Virus record (IMG/VR): IMGVR_UViG_3300010391_000252 | Location: 1 to 42,784 of that record | Reading direction: 5' to 3' (one strand) | DNA from: a virus | Length of the DNA stretch: 42,784 nucleotides | In this document: piece after piece, positions 1 to 8,403 of the stretch | Layout: each line of letters opens with the position of its first letter | Position numbering within the stretch: position 1 is the stretch's first letter | Made by a program: the position numbers and the translations under genes | The notes under the pieces: model-generated | The model's database searches: none | Told to the model about the DNA's origin: nothing | What the model saw: the letters and a program-made list of their open reading frames with translations, nothing else

Positions 1-2
1 AG

Positions 3-2024
3 CTCAAGAACGATCTCTTCCCTGACTCGGGTTTCTGGATGCAGATACGGGCTGAGTCGCAGGAGAGTGAAGAGGGGGTAGCGACCCTAGAAGCCCTCTT
101 CCGCCGCTTCCTCTGGGATTACATGCGAGTGAGGCGTAAGGCAGCCCCAATCCTTCGCCAGTTAGTGTGCTTGGGAAGCTCTCCCATCGACATTGGATGG
201 CGGTACACCGAGAAAGAAATCCCTACCCTGGAGAAGGTCTACAAGGAGACCAATGGAAACATGGGCCGGGCCAAGGAGGTCCTCAAGAAGATTGTCGAGT
301 ATGTAGGCCCGACCTGCCGCCCTATCGATCTCTTCAGGTTCTACGTCTATCCCACCTCGGTCAACGATGTGTGTGATCTCACTCTCTTGCTCGAGGACAT
401 GCTCCTGCCCTGGAACACCATCGAACGGATGGGAAACACCCCGATCGCAAAGGGCCAAGACAAGCTTGGTACCCAGTTCGAGAACATCGACAAGGCCAAG
501 GAGCTCATAGCGCGAAAGGGTGTAGACAAGGCCCAAGACAAGTTTGACGCCGAGCGTAGACGGCTCATGTACCGAGGGCTCCATTCCCAGGTAGACACGA
601 TTGACGATCCGAACCAGCTCCTTGTGTGCGCCAAGGGATTCTGGCGGGCATCCCTCCAAGAGGACGAAGAGGGTGACCCTGAAATTCCGCAGTGGTACCA
701 GATCGTCACGGCAGGGAACGATGACATCCCTCTCCAGGTCCGCAAGGTGGTTTTCTGGGATGGAGAGCCCTCTATTCTCGTTCCCAAGTTCATTGAGGTC
801 TTGGAAGAGTTCTATGGATATGGGCTCCCTCACACCTTCGATTCCCTGGCCTACCTCACCAACGACATCCTGAACCAGGGGGCCGATGCCCTCACCTTCT
901 CTCTGAACCCTATTGCCGGTATCGATCCCGGAGCTATCTCTGACATGACCACAATCAGGATGCGCCCGGGTGCTAAGTGGCTGGTGAGGCGCCCCCGTGA
1001 AAACATCCACTTCATGGAGCCCCCGAAGGACTCGGCAGCGGCGGCCATGACCTCGGTTCAGTCTCTCATCGCCCTCATCAACGATTCGGCCAACGTGGCT
1101 CCGTTCTCGGGTGGTGGCATGCTAGGCCCCCGTGCTCGTGGGCGTGCCATCCAGACCGCCGGTGGCATGGCCATGGTCAACTCCGAGAACATGATCCAGG
1201 TCCATGACGTTGTGCAGGGGATCGAGGACCTCTGGTTGGACCCGATGCTCAAGAAGATGCACTCACGGACCCTTCAGTGCCTCGATGTGCCGGTGCTCCT
1301 CAACATTACCGGGGCTCGTGGTGCAGCCATGATCCAGCGACTAGTGACCCGGGAAGACTTGATTGGTGAATACACTTTCCGCTGGCAAGCTTCGACCTCC
1401 AACTACAACGCTCAGGTCCGTGGCCAACAAATGATTGGGATGTTGCAGACCCTTGGCGACCCTAATCTCCAAGCCGCCATGCAGGCCGAGAACAAACGCG
1501 TGTCTATCGCATGGTTAGTTGAATCCATTTGGCGAGAGGGTCTCCAGCTCCCTTCTGTGGAACGCCTCATTCAGGATATCCAGCCTGTGCGAGCCCTCGA
1601 TGTGAACCTGGAAAACGAACTCTTCTTCAACGGGCGCCCGGACCAGGTCACTGTCTCCCCAGCCGACGACGACGTGAAGCACCTCATGGGCCACGATGCG
1701 CTGTTGGAGCCCGGAAAGCTGGAACCTGGGGTTTACCAATTAGCCCTCGAACACATGCAAGACCACGTCAGTGCTCTCATGGCTAAGCAGGCTCAGCAAC
1801 AGATGCAGGCCCAGATGCAGGCCCAAGGGGCAGGTATGGGAGGTATCCCTGGCCTCATGCCTCCGGGTGCTCCCGGAGCTCCAGGTGCTGGGGGTGCCTC
1901 CAACGGTGGGGGTGCCATGAACCCCGGTCGCACTCCCATGACCGCAACCCAGGGCGACTTGGGTAGGACCATGGACCGGATGCCCGGCATGGAAGGCATG
2001 GGCGGGGGTGGCCCCATTGGCTAA
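3..2024 (+). CDS. Portal protein, 5' end cut by the window
   Basis: Forms the dodecameric ring at the capsid vertex through which DNA enters and leaves. The frame is open from position 3 (codons before the first ATG at 39 read LKNDLFPDSGFW and flow into the protein), so the true start lies upstream. About 670 residues are visible, near the usual size of podovirus portals (600-750). The body is mixed alpha/beta with an IDPGAISDMTTIRMRPG segment and a long helical region after about residue 330; the tail is a Gln/Met/Gly/Pro-rich low-complexity extension (last ~80 residues, QQQMQAQMQAQ then PPGAPGAPGAGG). The call rests on overall pattern and on position directly before scaffold and capsid genes; no single catalytic motif defines portals. 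Confidence 0.75.
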   Translation, partial: LKNDLFPDSGFWMQIRAESQESEEGVATLEALFRRFLWDYMRVRRKAAPILRQLVCLGSSPIDIGWRYTEKEIPTLEKVYKETNGNMGRAKEVLKKIVEYVGPTCRPIDLFRFYVYPTSVNDVCDLTLLLEDMLLPWNTIERMGNTPIAKGQDKLGTQFENIDKAKELIARKGVDKAQDKFDAERRRLMYRGLHSQVDTIDDPNQLLVCAKGFWRASLQEDEEGDPEIPQWYQIVTAGNDDIPLQVRKVVFWDGEPSILVPKFIEVLEEFYGYGLPHTFDSLAYLTNDILNQGADALTFSLNPIAGIDPGAISDMTTIRMRPGAKWLVRRPRENIHFMEPPKDSAAAAMTSVQSLIALINDSANVAPFSGGGMLGPRARGRAIQTAGGMAMVNSENMIQVHDVVQGIEDLWLDPMLKKMHSRTLQCLDVPVLLNITGARGAAMIQRLVTREDLIGEYTFRWQASTSNYNAQVRGQQMIGMLQTLGDPNLQAAMQAENKRVSIAWLVESIWREGLQLPSVERLIQDIQPVRALDVNLENELFFNGRPDQVTVSPADDDVKHLMGHDALLEPGKLEPGVYQLALEHMQDHVSALMAKQAQQQMQAQMQAQGAGMGGIPGLMPPGAPGAPGAGGASNGGGAMNPGRTPMTATQGDLGRTMDRMPGMEGMGGGGPIG

Positions 2025-2025
2025 C

Positions 2026-2094
2026 ATGGCTACCCTCATCCTCATCGGTCTCGCCCTTGTAGCCCTTTGGGCCATTCATCAGGACATCATTTAG
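2026..2094 (+). CDS. 22-residue hydrophobic mini-protein
   Basis: A very short reading frame starting one base after the portal stop. The peptide MATLILIGLALVALWAIHQD (then II) is almost wholly one membrane segment. No good Shine-Dalgarno is visible, but translation could be coupled to the portal stop codon. No family is recognised; it may be a real membrane microprotein or chance. Confidence 0.35.
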   Translation: MATLILIGLALVALWAIHQDII

Positions 2095-2130
2095 TAAGGG
2101 TTTACCAGGTTTACCACCTAAGGAGATAAG

Positions 2131-2283
2131 ATGCGTGCCAGTGTACAGAAGGCTAAGGCTAACGAGGCCAAGAAGGCCCAGATGATCAACCGGGGGTCCC
2201 TCGCAAAGGGGGACTCGTCGCAAGCAAGGAAGAAGCGGGCCAAGGTCGTAGAGGACACATACGGCCATCTTCCAATCCGGTAA
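2131..2283 (+). CDS. Small basic protein, 50 aa
   Basis: Starts with ATG behind an excellent ribosome binding site (aaggagataag). The 50-residue product is rich in Lys, Arg, Ala and Gln (MRASVQKAKANEAKKAQ...) and probably helical with a basic face. It sits in the virion gene run between portal and scaffold, and ends two bases before the next start. Function unknown. Confidence 0.7.
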   Translation: MRASVQKAKANEAKKAQMINRGSLAKGDSSQARKKRAKVVEDTYGHLPIR

Positions 2284-2285
2284 CT

Positions 2286-2660
2286 ATGGCCCTCATCCCC
2301 GACACCGACGGTATCTTCAACACCGACGAGCTGGCCCTCCTCAACCGCATCAGCCGCTCCAAGCTCTGGCGCCTACTCCAGGATGCCATGGTAGGTGAGC
2401 GTGAGGCCCTCTTCTCCGGCCACTCCACCATCGCTGGTCTCCATGGTCAACCCTCTACCAATGAGGCTCTCTGGCAAAGTCGGGGGGCTATCCTGCTCAT
2501 CCAGTACCTATTGCAGAATGGGCCTCTCTTCGTGGTATTGTACCAGCGTCAAAGGGAAGCCGATGAGCAAGAGCGGTTGTCCCGTAAAGCTATACAGAAG
2601 ATGCCTGAACGCGAGTACAACCCAACCCCTCTCAACGAGACCCCCGACTTTGACCTCTAG
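2286..2660 (+). CDS. Hypothetical virion-region protein, 124 aa
   Basis: Starts at ATG two bases after the preceding stop. The product is mostly helical and acidic, with a hydrophobic patch (AILLIQYLLQNGPLFVVLY, residues ~69-87) and a charged C-terminus ending TPDFDL. Place between portal and scaffold genes suggests a head-assembly or minor virion role, but no family is recognised. Confidence 0.7.
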   Translation: MALIPDTDGIFNTDELALLNRISRSKLWRLLQDAMVGEREALFSGHSTIAGLHGQPSTNEALWQSRGAILLIQYLLQNGPLFVVLYQRQREADEQERLSRKAIQKMPEREYNPTPLNETPDFDL

Positions 2661-2668
2661 GAGCTATT

Positions 2669-3388
2669 GTGGCTGATGAAGTGACGACCGGGACCGAGGC
2701 AACAGCGACTGAGGCCAAGGAAGCCACTCAGGCTGTTGTCGAGACGGCAAGCAAGGCGGAACTGGCTGAGTTGAAGTCCATGGTGGCAGCCCTCAGTGAC
2801 ACGGTGAAGGGCGCCCTGACCCCTCGTGCTACCCAGGCACAGGCACACAATGCTGCCCCAGGGGAGCTCCCTTCCCACTTCCGCGAGCGTCTTCGGGCTA
2901 AGGGCCTCACCGATGCTGACATCGATCACAATGCCCCTCTGATCGTCCCATGGCTTACCACCATGCTAGAGACCGATGGTGCAATCATCACGGGTGCCAT
3001 CCAGCAGACCAACGATGAAGAGGAGATGGTACGGGCCGCGACCGACGATGAGGCCTATCCCTACTGGAAGGACCTCTCCAAGGACGTGCGGGTACTTCGT
3101 AGTGCAGCCAAGAAGGAAGGTCGCTATCTCTCTCCCGCTGATGCCTATCAGGCTGCCGTCGCCAACGATGTGGCTTCCAAGGAGTCCAAGGTTGCGGCCG
3201 CCCGTGACCGTGCCAAAGCCACCCGTGCCGAAGCCGCTTCTAACGTTGATGTGCAGGATGTTCCTGCCCAGCATGGTTCCACCCGCCGCGTAACCCGTAC
3301 CGCTCACACCGCCGATGATGTCGCGTCCATGTCCAAGGACGAACGTAAGGCCTTCTTCGAGAAGCTCGGAGACACCCCGATCAGGTAG
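2669..3388 (+). CDS. Probable capsid scaffolding protein
   Basis: Starts with GTG behind taggagctatt. The 239-residue product has an Ala/Thr/Glu-rich N-terminus with a predicted coiled coil (about 25-50, AELAELKSMVAALSDTV), a central globular part, then a Lys/Ala/Arg-rich helix (~165-190) and a basic C-terminus ending FFEKLGDTPIR. Strong charge, coiled coil, size and place directly before the major capsid gene fit a scaffold, which guides procapsid assembly and binds the shell through a basic C-terminal helix. Assignment is by pattern and synteny, not by a motif. Confidence 0.6.
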   Translation: MADEVTTGTEATATEAKEATQAVVETASKAELAELKSMVAALSDTVKGALTPRATQAQAHNAAPGELPSHFRERLRAKGLTDADIDHNAPLIVPWLTTMLETDGAIITGAIQQTNDEEEMVRAATDDEAYPYWKDLSKDVRVLRSAAKKEGRYLSPADAYQAAVANDVASKESKVAAARDRAKATRAEAASNVDVQDVPAQHGSTRRVTRTAHTADDVASMSKDERKAFFEKLGDTPIR

Positions 3389-3391
3389 TAG

Positions 3392-3411
3392 CACCCACCC
3401 CCGCGCGGGTG
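3392..3411 (+). other. GC-rich hairpin between scaffold and capsid genes
   Basis: The 51-base gap holds CACCC (3392-3396) paired with GGGTG (3407-3411) around a perfect 10-base palindrome CCCGCGCGGG (3400-3409). No U-run follows, so it is not a classical terminator. It could stabilise the capsid mRNA 5' end after processing. Confidence 0.35.
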
Positions 3412-3439
3412 TCTCCCACCCGCCACCAAGGAGCTAATC

Positions 3440-4753
3440 ATGCCGACAGAAGCCGCAATGCAGACCATGGGCACCCTGAGTGCAGACATCGTAGGAGTAT
3501 GGCTCCGCGACGAACTGCTGGAGCGTGCTGAGCGCGATCTCGTTTTCTGGGATTGCTGTGACAAGACGGAGCTACCCAAGGGTAACGGTTCCGTTGTCCA
3601 GTTCACCCGCTACGAGTACCTTGCCCTTCCCGAGGCTCCGATTGAGGAGGGGGTCACTCCAGCCCTGACAGCCATGACCATCTCTACGGTCCAGGCTATC
3701 GTGGACCAGTGGGGCGCGGTGGTTGGCATCACAGACCGGGCCGAAATGACGGTCAAGCATCCGACGATGCAGATTGCTCGGGACCTACTCTCTGACCAGA
3801 ACAAGCAGGTGTTGGATAGGGAAGTTCAGGTGGTGGCGATGGGTTCCACCGCGGTCTCCTTCGCCAACGGGAAGGCGTCGCGTGCAGCCCTCACGGCAGC
3901 CGATGTACTCCGTACTGACGACATCCGTCGCTCAGTGGCCACTCTTCGCTCCCAGGGGGCTCGCACCTACGAGCTCAATGCCTTCAAAGGTATCTTTGAT
4001 CCCTTTGTCGAAGGTGACATCTCCAAGGACCCGACTTTCATCAATGCGGGCGTGTACAGCAACCTCGTTACCCTCAAGGATTTCGAGGTTGGCAAATGGA
4101 TGGGTGTGCGTTGGATGAGGAGCAACCTCATCCCGATCCTCTCTGCTATGGCCGGTGCCGATGTAACCTACGCCGACCTGACGGGCGGTGGCATCCCAGC
4201 TGGTGCTGTTGCCTTCGACGCGGGCTCCACAGTCCGTACCAAGGTGACCCGCCTCGACCCAGCGACCAAGTTCGAGACGGTCATCGACAACGAAGAGGCC
4301 AACACGAACGTGGCAGCCTTCGCCACCGAGATCACCATCGCAGCGGTTGCGGCTACAGGCACCTACAAGATTTACTCGACGCTCCAGGATGGGGCCTCAG
4401 GTACGGCCACCTTCCAGCTTCGTGTGCGGCATACGAGCGGGGTGGCTAGCGTTATCATCCTCGTCAAGGGTGGTAGCGGCCTCCCGGCTGGGACCTTCGT
4501 GGTCGTTGGCACGGGTGGTGTAGCTCCGGCCGATACGGCCTCGGTCAACGTCCACATGACCTACATCATCGGGAAGGGAGCTCTAGGTGCCACGAAGCTT
4601 GGTGGCCTGGAGTCCTTCTTCATTCCGCGGAAGGCGACGGAGAGTGATCCGCTAGCTCAGCGTGCAAAGGCAAGCTGGAAACAGACGTGGAAGGCCCTCG
4701 TACTTAACCCCGACTTCATGCGACGCATCGAGTCAGCAAGCGACTTCAGCTAA
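3440..4753 (+). CDS. Major capsid protein, N4-gp56 family, with inserted beta-rich domain
   Basis: Forms the HK97-fold shell. The N-terminal half has the N4-gp56 pattern: a helix with WLRDELLERAERDLVFWD, a G-rich hairpin (PKGNGSVVQFTRYEYL), EAPIEEGVTP, then VQAIVDQWGAVVGITD and a long helix with LLSDQNKQVLDREVQ. The core resumes with the C-terminal segment SDPLAQRAKASWKQTWKAL. Between about residues 255 and 370 lies a Thr/Val/Gly-rich beta segment (for example TATFQLRVRHTSGVASVII) that looks like an Ig-like or decorating insertion. ATG start with the RBS caaggagc. At 437 residues it is longer than a bare N4-gp56 protein, as expected for an insertion. Confidence 0.85.
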   Translation: MPTEAAMQTMGTLSADIVGVWLRDELLERAERDLVFWDCCDKTELPKGNGSVVQFTRYEYLALPEAPIEEGVTPALTAMTISTVQAIVDQWGAVVGITDRAEMTVKHPTMQIARDLLSDQNKQVLDREVQVVAMGSTAVSFANGKASRAALTAADVLRTDDIRRSVATLRSQGARTYELNAFKGIFDPFVEGDISKDPTFINAGVYSNLVTLKDFEVGKWMGVRWMRSNLIPILSAMAGADVTYADLTGGGIPAGAVAFDAGSTVRTKVTRLDPATKFETVIDNEEANTNVAAFATEITIAAVAATGTYKIYSTLQDGASGTATFQLRVRHTSGVASVIILVKGGSGLPAGTFVVVGTGGVAPADTASVNVHMTYIIGKGALGATKLGGLESFFIPRKATESDPLAQRAKASWKQTWKALVLNPDFMRRIESASDFS

Positions 4754-4769
4754 CCTCTAGGAGGGTTTT

Positions 4770-5180
4770 GTGGAGAAGGTGGAAAAGAAGGTTACGCGTC
4801 GGGAGTTAATGACCAAACGTGACGAATTGAACGAGGAGTATCGGTACCTCGGGATGGAGTCACGGGAAGGCAACGTGTCTGCCCAGACCCGGCGCTCGGA
4901 GATTGCTCGGGAGTTGCGACAGATATCGGCCGAGATCACTAGCCGGGAGCCAACGGTGAGCATCCAGGTTCCCCGTAGTACCACGGGACACCCCTTCCGT
5001 ATCGGGGAGCGTGCCTTTTTCCCTGGCCGTCATGAGGTCAAGAAGTCGGTTGCTCAGCACCTCATGGAGATGATCGACAAGAACCGGGAGGCCGAGCTCA
5101 ACCGTCTTCGTGCCAACGGGTCCGAAGTGGACCTGGGTAACATCGGGGACAAGGCAACGCAGATCGAGCGGGAGCTCTAA
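4770..5180 (+). CDS. Coiled-coil virion-region protein, 136 aa
   Basis: GTG start behind ctaggagggtttt. The N-terminal 55 residues are highly charged and likely a helical hairpin (TRRELMTKRDELNEEYRYLG). The second half has HPFRIGERAFFPGRHEVKK followed by a helix, a pattern I have seen in small phage proteins next to capsid genes. The stop overlaps the next start by one base (TAATG). Probably a minor head or head-completion protein. Confidence 0.65.
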   Translation: MEKVEKKVTRRELMTKRDELNEEYRYLGMESREGNVSAQTRRSEIARELRQISAEITSREPTVSIQVPRSTTGHPFRIGERAFFPGRHEVKKSVAQHLMEMIDKNREAELNRLRANGSEVDLGNIGDKATQIEREL

Positions 5181-5551
5181 TGGCCATTCGCTTCCTAGAG
5201 TTCCTCCGCCCTTTCCGCATCATCGTGTCCCGGCGTGTGTCCGAGGAGGAGTCTGCCCAGGTTGAGGTCTTCTGTAAGAGTCCAGTCCAGGCTGAGGTCT
5301 ACCTCGCCAACGTCCTTGGGGTCTTCCGCGACCATCGCAAGCGGCACAATGCCGAGGTCATGGAGGCTACCCAGCGACAGGTTGCAGCCCTCGATACGGC
5401 TATCCAGAATCGTAGGGAAGCCATTGAGCAGGCTGATGCTCTTCTCTTGAAACGTCGTGAGGAGCTGCGTCGCGTTGATGAGTTGCTGACCCAGAAGCGT
5501 GGGAAGCTCTCGCCCCCAGTCCCTATCCGCCCCAACGGTCCCCTCCCCTAG
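5180..5551 (+). CDS. Coiled-coil protein, 123 aa
   Basis: Begins inside the preceding stop codon (TAATGG). A short beta-like N-terminus is followed by one long predicted coiled coil (about residues 50-112; VAALDTAIQNRREAIEQADA and LLLKRREELRRVDELL) and a Pro-rich tail (PPVPIRPNGPLP). It sits between capsid and adaptor genes. Function unknown; a virion or assembly role is inferred from location. Confidence 0.65.
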   Translation: MAIRFLEFLRPFRIIVSRRVSEEESAQVEVFCKSPVQAEVYLANVLGVFRDHRKRHNAEVMEATQRQVAALDTAIQNRREAIEQADALLLKRREELRRVDELLTQKRGKLSPPVPIRPNGPLP

Positions 5552-5560
5552 GTCCTTACC

Positions 5561-6334
5561 ATGCCGGCCGTCTTCACTGGACGCTGGACGCGCGGCACGA
5601 TCATCACCCAGGCGCTTGAGCGGGTCGGCAACATCAAGACGAAGCACCTGTTGCGGGATCGGCTGAATCGCATTCTGGAAGAGCTCTACACCCAGTGGGA
5701 GTGGCCGTTCCTCTACAAGGTGTCGAGTGTGGCTTTCCCAAGTGGGAACACCGGGGGCCAACTTACCCTCTACGCTTCCTTCACCCTTCCCTCTGACTTC
5801 CTGAAGACCGAGACCGAGACCACGGGATTACGGATCGCTACCGTGGATGGGTTGGTCCGGGACTTCCCGGTGATTGAAGTAGACCCGATCTCGTTCAGGC
5901 GCCAGGCTATCCCGCATGATGCTGTGGGAGATGTGCCCCGAATTTGGTATCCATCGTATGCCGAGCGGATTGGGTACTTCTACCCAACACCGATGCAGGC
6001 AGCGATAGGGAACCTCGTCTACAAGTTCCTCCCTGCTGACCAGCCTATTGGATCAGGGAGCGATGCGGTCACCACGACCTACGATGCTGACATCCCTCTC
6101 TTCCCGTGGGGTGGCTACCTGTCCATGGAATGCGAGTACTGGGCCCGCCAGTACGACCAAGACCCTATGGCTCAGATGACTCGTCAGGACTGTAACAATT
6201 CCCTTGACATGATTCGCCAGGTTGCTCTTCCTCGCCAGTCCCAGGAGACGGTGCTCCCCCTTGACCCTCTCGTCTTCGGCCCCGGCTTCCGTTCCGAGGA
6301 GGACGGGTTCAGGGGCAGTGATTGGTGGAAGTAG
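5561..6334 (+). CDS. Head-to-tail adaptor (P22 gp4 / T7 gp11-like)
   Basis: The first ring of the short tail, docking under the portal. The 257-residue product begins with a helical segment (IITQALERVGNIKTKHLLRDR then LNRILEELYTQWEWPFL), the usual start of podovirus adaptor proteins, followed by a beta-rich part (FTLPSDFLKTETETTG, RIGYFYPTPM) and a C-terminal helix. Gene order capsid - small proteins - adaptor - nozzle supports the call. ATG at 5561 is nine bases after the previous stop. Confidence 0.75.
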   Translation: MPAVFTGRWTRGTIITQALERVGNIKTKHLLRDRLNRILEELYTQWEWPFLYKVSSVAFPSGNTGGQLTLYASFTLPSDFLKTETETTGLRIATVDGLVRDFPVIEVDPISFRRQAIPHDAVGDVPRIWYPSYAERIGYFYPTPMQAAIGNLVYKFLPADQPIGSGSDAVTTTYDADIPLFPWGGYLSMECEYWARQYDQDPMAQMTRQDCNNSLDMIRQVALPRQSQETVLPLDPLVFGPGFRSEEDGFRGSDWWK

Positions 6335-6343
6335 GAGGGTGCG

Positions 6344-8365
6344 ATGCCCTCCCCGAATGAGAAGGAGATCGTTCTTCGGAAGTTTGACGGGGTGGTGCTC
6401 CTGGTCGATCTTGCCTTCTTGGGACCAAGTTACCTTCGTAGTTCCCAGAACTGGATACCAGGGGAGACATATCGATTGACGAAGGCCCCAGGAAACACAG
6501 CGTATCCTGGAGGCAACATCGCAGGGCAGGATCGAGTACTCAAGCTGATCCGGGCGTACTCGGGGGCCAATCGATACCTGTATGCGGTGACCGACCCTAC
6601 GGCTGTCGGTGGAGACCAGCTCTGGGTCTCCATCAATGATGCGGCATGGGTACGAGTAGCCCTCTCGGGCGGGGGTGATGCTGACTTCGCTGGCTCCAGT
6701 CAGGTCTACGATATGGAGGTCCTCAACGGGATTCTCTATGTCGGGAATGGAGTGGACCCGATCTTTAGCATCCCGGTTGGAGGAACGGCTACGGCTCTTA
6801 CCACGATTGCATCCTTCACAGATGGGAGTGCTGCCCCGACACCCCAGACCCAAACCCTCAACTTCGCCCCTGAAGATACCCACGAGGAGATCATCCCCGG
6901 GACCTACTCTTACACATGGGCTATCTTCAACCATACGACAGATCGGTGGATTGAACGGGGACAGACTAGGGAGTTTACCCTCAACGACAACACCAACAAT
7001 GCACTCCAGTTTCCCGCTCCTACAGGAATGGCTAACGCATTGAGTGCTACGATTCGAGCCCATCTGTTTGTTGCCCCAATCAACCTCCCCATCGAGTTCG
7101 GTCATGACCAGAATCCTGAAGGTGTTGGGACGACGGGGGCCATGGCTCCACTCAACCTGCGAACCATCACTACCGATGGCCACCCACTCCCATTACGTGG
7201 GGTAGCACGTACTGGCCGCATCATGCGGGGGCATCTAAGCCGCTTGTGGATCAGTGGAGATCAAGCCGCTACCACTGCAGTATGGGCTACATACACCCTG
7301 GTCCCAGGGCTGGAGCAGGACATCTTCAACGCGGGGGTGTTCTTTCCGGTAAATGCGAGACTTCCCCGCACATTCGCGGATGTGACAGCCATCGGGCTTG
7401 CTAGCACGGGGTCTGACACCGGCCCGGAAGTCCCCATGGTCGTGTGCTCCCTCTCTGACACCTACCTGTTCTATGGGGACATACTGGATGATCCTAACGC
7501 TACTTGGCGGCAAGTCTCCCAGACCATCGGGTGTGTGAGTGCCGATACCTTCGTCGAGACTCCCATGGGATCGATCTTCCTTGGACTGGAAAGTGTTTAC
7601 ATGATCCCACCTGGGGGTGGACCACCACAGGATATCGGCTGGCCCATTCGACCAGCTGTCACTGCTATCCCATCTAACCAACGTACCCGATGTACGGCCC
7701 TCTATCACAAGGGGTTCTACAAGCTCGCGATCGTGCCTGCAGGACAGGCTACGGCCGTTCAACAGTGGTGGTTGGACCTGCGTCAAGGGATTGGGAATGT
7801 GCCATCATGGTGGGGGCCACACGTGCGAACAGCGGTCTCAACATGGTGTACGGCTGACCAGGACTCTGCGGAATCGGATCGAGGGTTCATGGCTGTGGAG
7901 GGTACTGGGATCATCGAGATGATCCACCAGCCCAATACGTTCACAGAGAATGTGGGGACCTCCACACTCATCTCGATCCTAACGACAGGGGACTTGGACG
8001 ATGGGCGGCCCTTCGATCGGAAGATGTTTTGTCGGGTCAGGGTAACGGGGTTCCCTGGGGATGCCACGAGCTTGCAGGTGCAGCTTAGTGTGGATGGGCT
8101 GATCCCCACTCCCATGGATGCCATGACTCTTGTGGCTCCCGGGGGTGCCATCTGGAATGTAGACCAATGGAACGTAGGTCAATGGGCACAGGCAGGGGCT
8201 ACGGAAGGGGAAAGTGTGTGTCCGAGTAACCGACCGAGGGGTAGGGCAGCGTCGGTTCAGTTGATTCACAGCCAGTCTGTGGCTTTGGCTCTCCGTGATT
8301 TCGAACTGCGTTACCTGCCCGTCCCACGCCCCGTCCGTCTCCTCGCCAACGACTCCCGGAGCTAG
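6344..8365 (+). CDS. Tail nozzle / DNA-stabilisation protein (P22 gp10-like)
   Basis: A 673-residue beta-rich protein, the right size and place for the podovirus nozzle that closes the tail channel below the adaptor. It shows repeated propeller-like strands (VYDMEVLNGILYVGNGVDPI, GIIEMIHQPNTF), an embedded immunoglobulin-like stretch (GTYSYTWAIFNHTTDRWIERG) and a C-terminal barrel region (FCRVRVTGFPGDATSLQVQL). Early residues WIPGETYRLTKAPGNTAYPG resemble the start of gp10-type proteins. Start ATG at 6344 behind gtaggagggtgcg. Confidence 0.75.
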   Translation: MPSPNEKEIVLRKFDGVVLLVDLAFLGPSYLRSSQNWIPGETYRLTKAPGNTAYPGGNIAGQDRVLKLIRAYSGANRYLYAVTDPTAVGGDQLWVSINDAAWVRVALSGGGDADFAGSSQVYDMEVLNGILYVGNGVDPIFSIPVGGTATALTTIASFTDGSAAPTPQTQTLNFAPEDTHEEIIPGTYSYTWAIFNHTTDRWIERGQTREFTLNDNTNNALQFPAPTGMANALSATIRAHLFVAPINLPIEFGHDQNPEGVGTTGAMAPLNLRTITTDGHPLPLRGVARTGRIMRGHLSRLWISGDQAATTAVWATYTLVPGLEQDIFNAGVFFPVNARLPRTFADVTAIGLASTGSDTGPEVPMVVCSLSDTYLFYGDILDDPNATWRQVSQTIGCVSADTFVETPMGSIFLGLESVYMIPPGGGPPQDIGWPIRPAVTAIPSNQRTRCTALYHKGFYKLAIVPAGQATAVQQWWLDLRQGIGNVPSWWGPHVRTAVSTWCTADQDSAESDRGFMAVEGTGIIEMIHQPNTFTENVGTSTLISILTTGDLDDGRPFDRKMFCRVRVTGFPGDATSLQVQLSVDGLIPTPMDAMTLVAPGGAIWNVDQWNVGQWAQAGATEGESVCPSNRPRGRAASVQLIHSQSVALALRDFELRYLPVPRPVRLLANDSRS

Positions 8366-8388
8366 GTTGCCGGGGGATGGGCAAGAAC

Positions 8389-8396
8389 GGTAGACT
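8389..8396 (+). promoter_or_regulatory. Recurring motif GGTAGACT before the fibre gene
   Basis: One of several GGTAGTCT-like words that lie in the few true intergenic gaps of the plus-strand genes (others at 13073, 34859, 38088). It could be the -10 part of a phage late promoter, which would give an almost leaderless transcript here. No clear -35 is seen. Confidence 0.25.
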
Positions 8397-8403
8397 GAGG
8401 ACT

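Noticed and set aside
162-1010. Long minus-strand frame under the portal gene
   Set aside because: Antisense to the portal with no domain or ribosome site; a shadow of the real gene.
6053-7183. Long open frame (376 codons) on the minus strand within the tail nozzle gene
   Set aside because: It lies wholly antisense to a well-supported virion gene and its adaptor neighbour, has no recognisable domain, and such long antisense frames are expected in GC-rich coding DNA.
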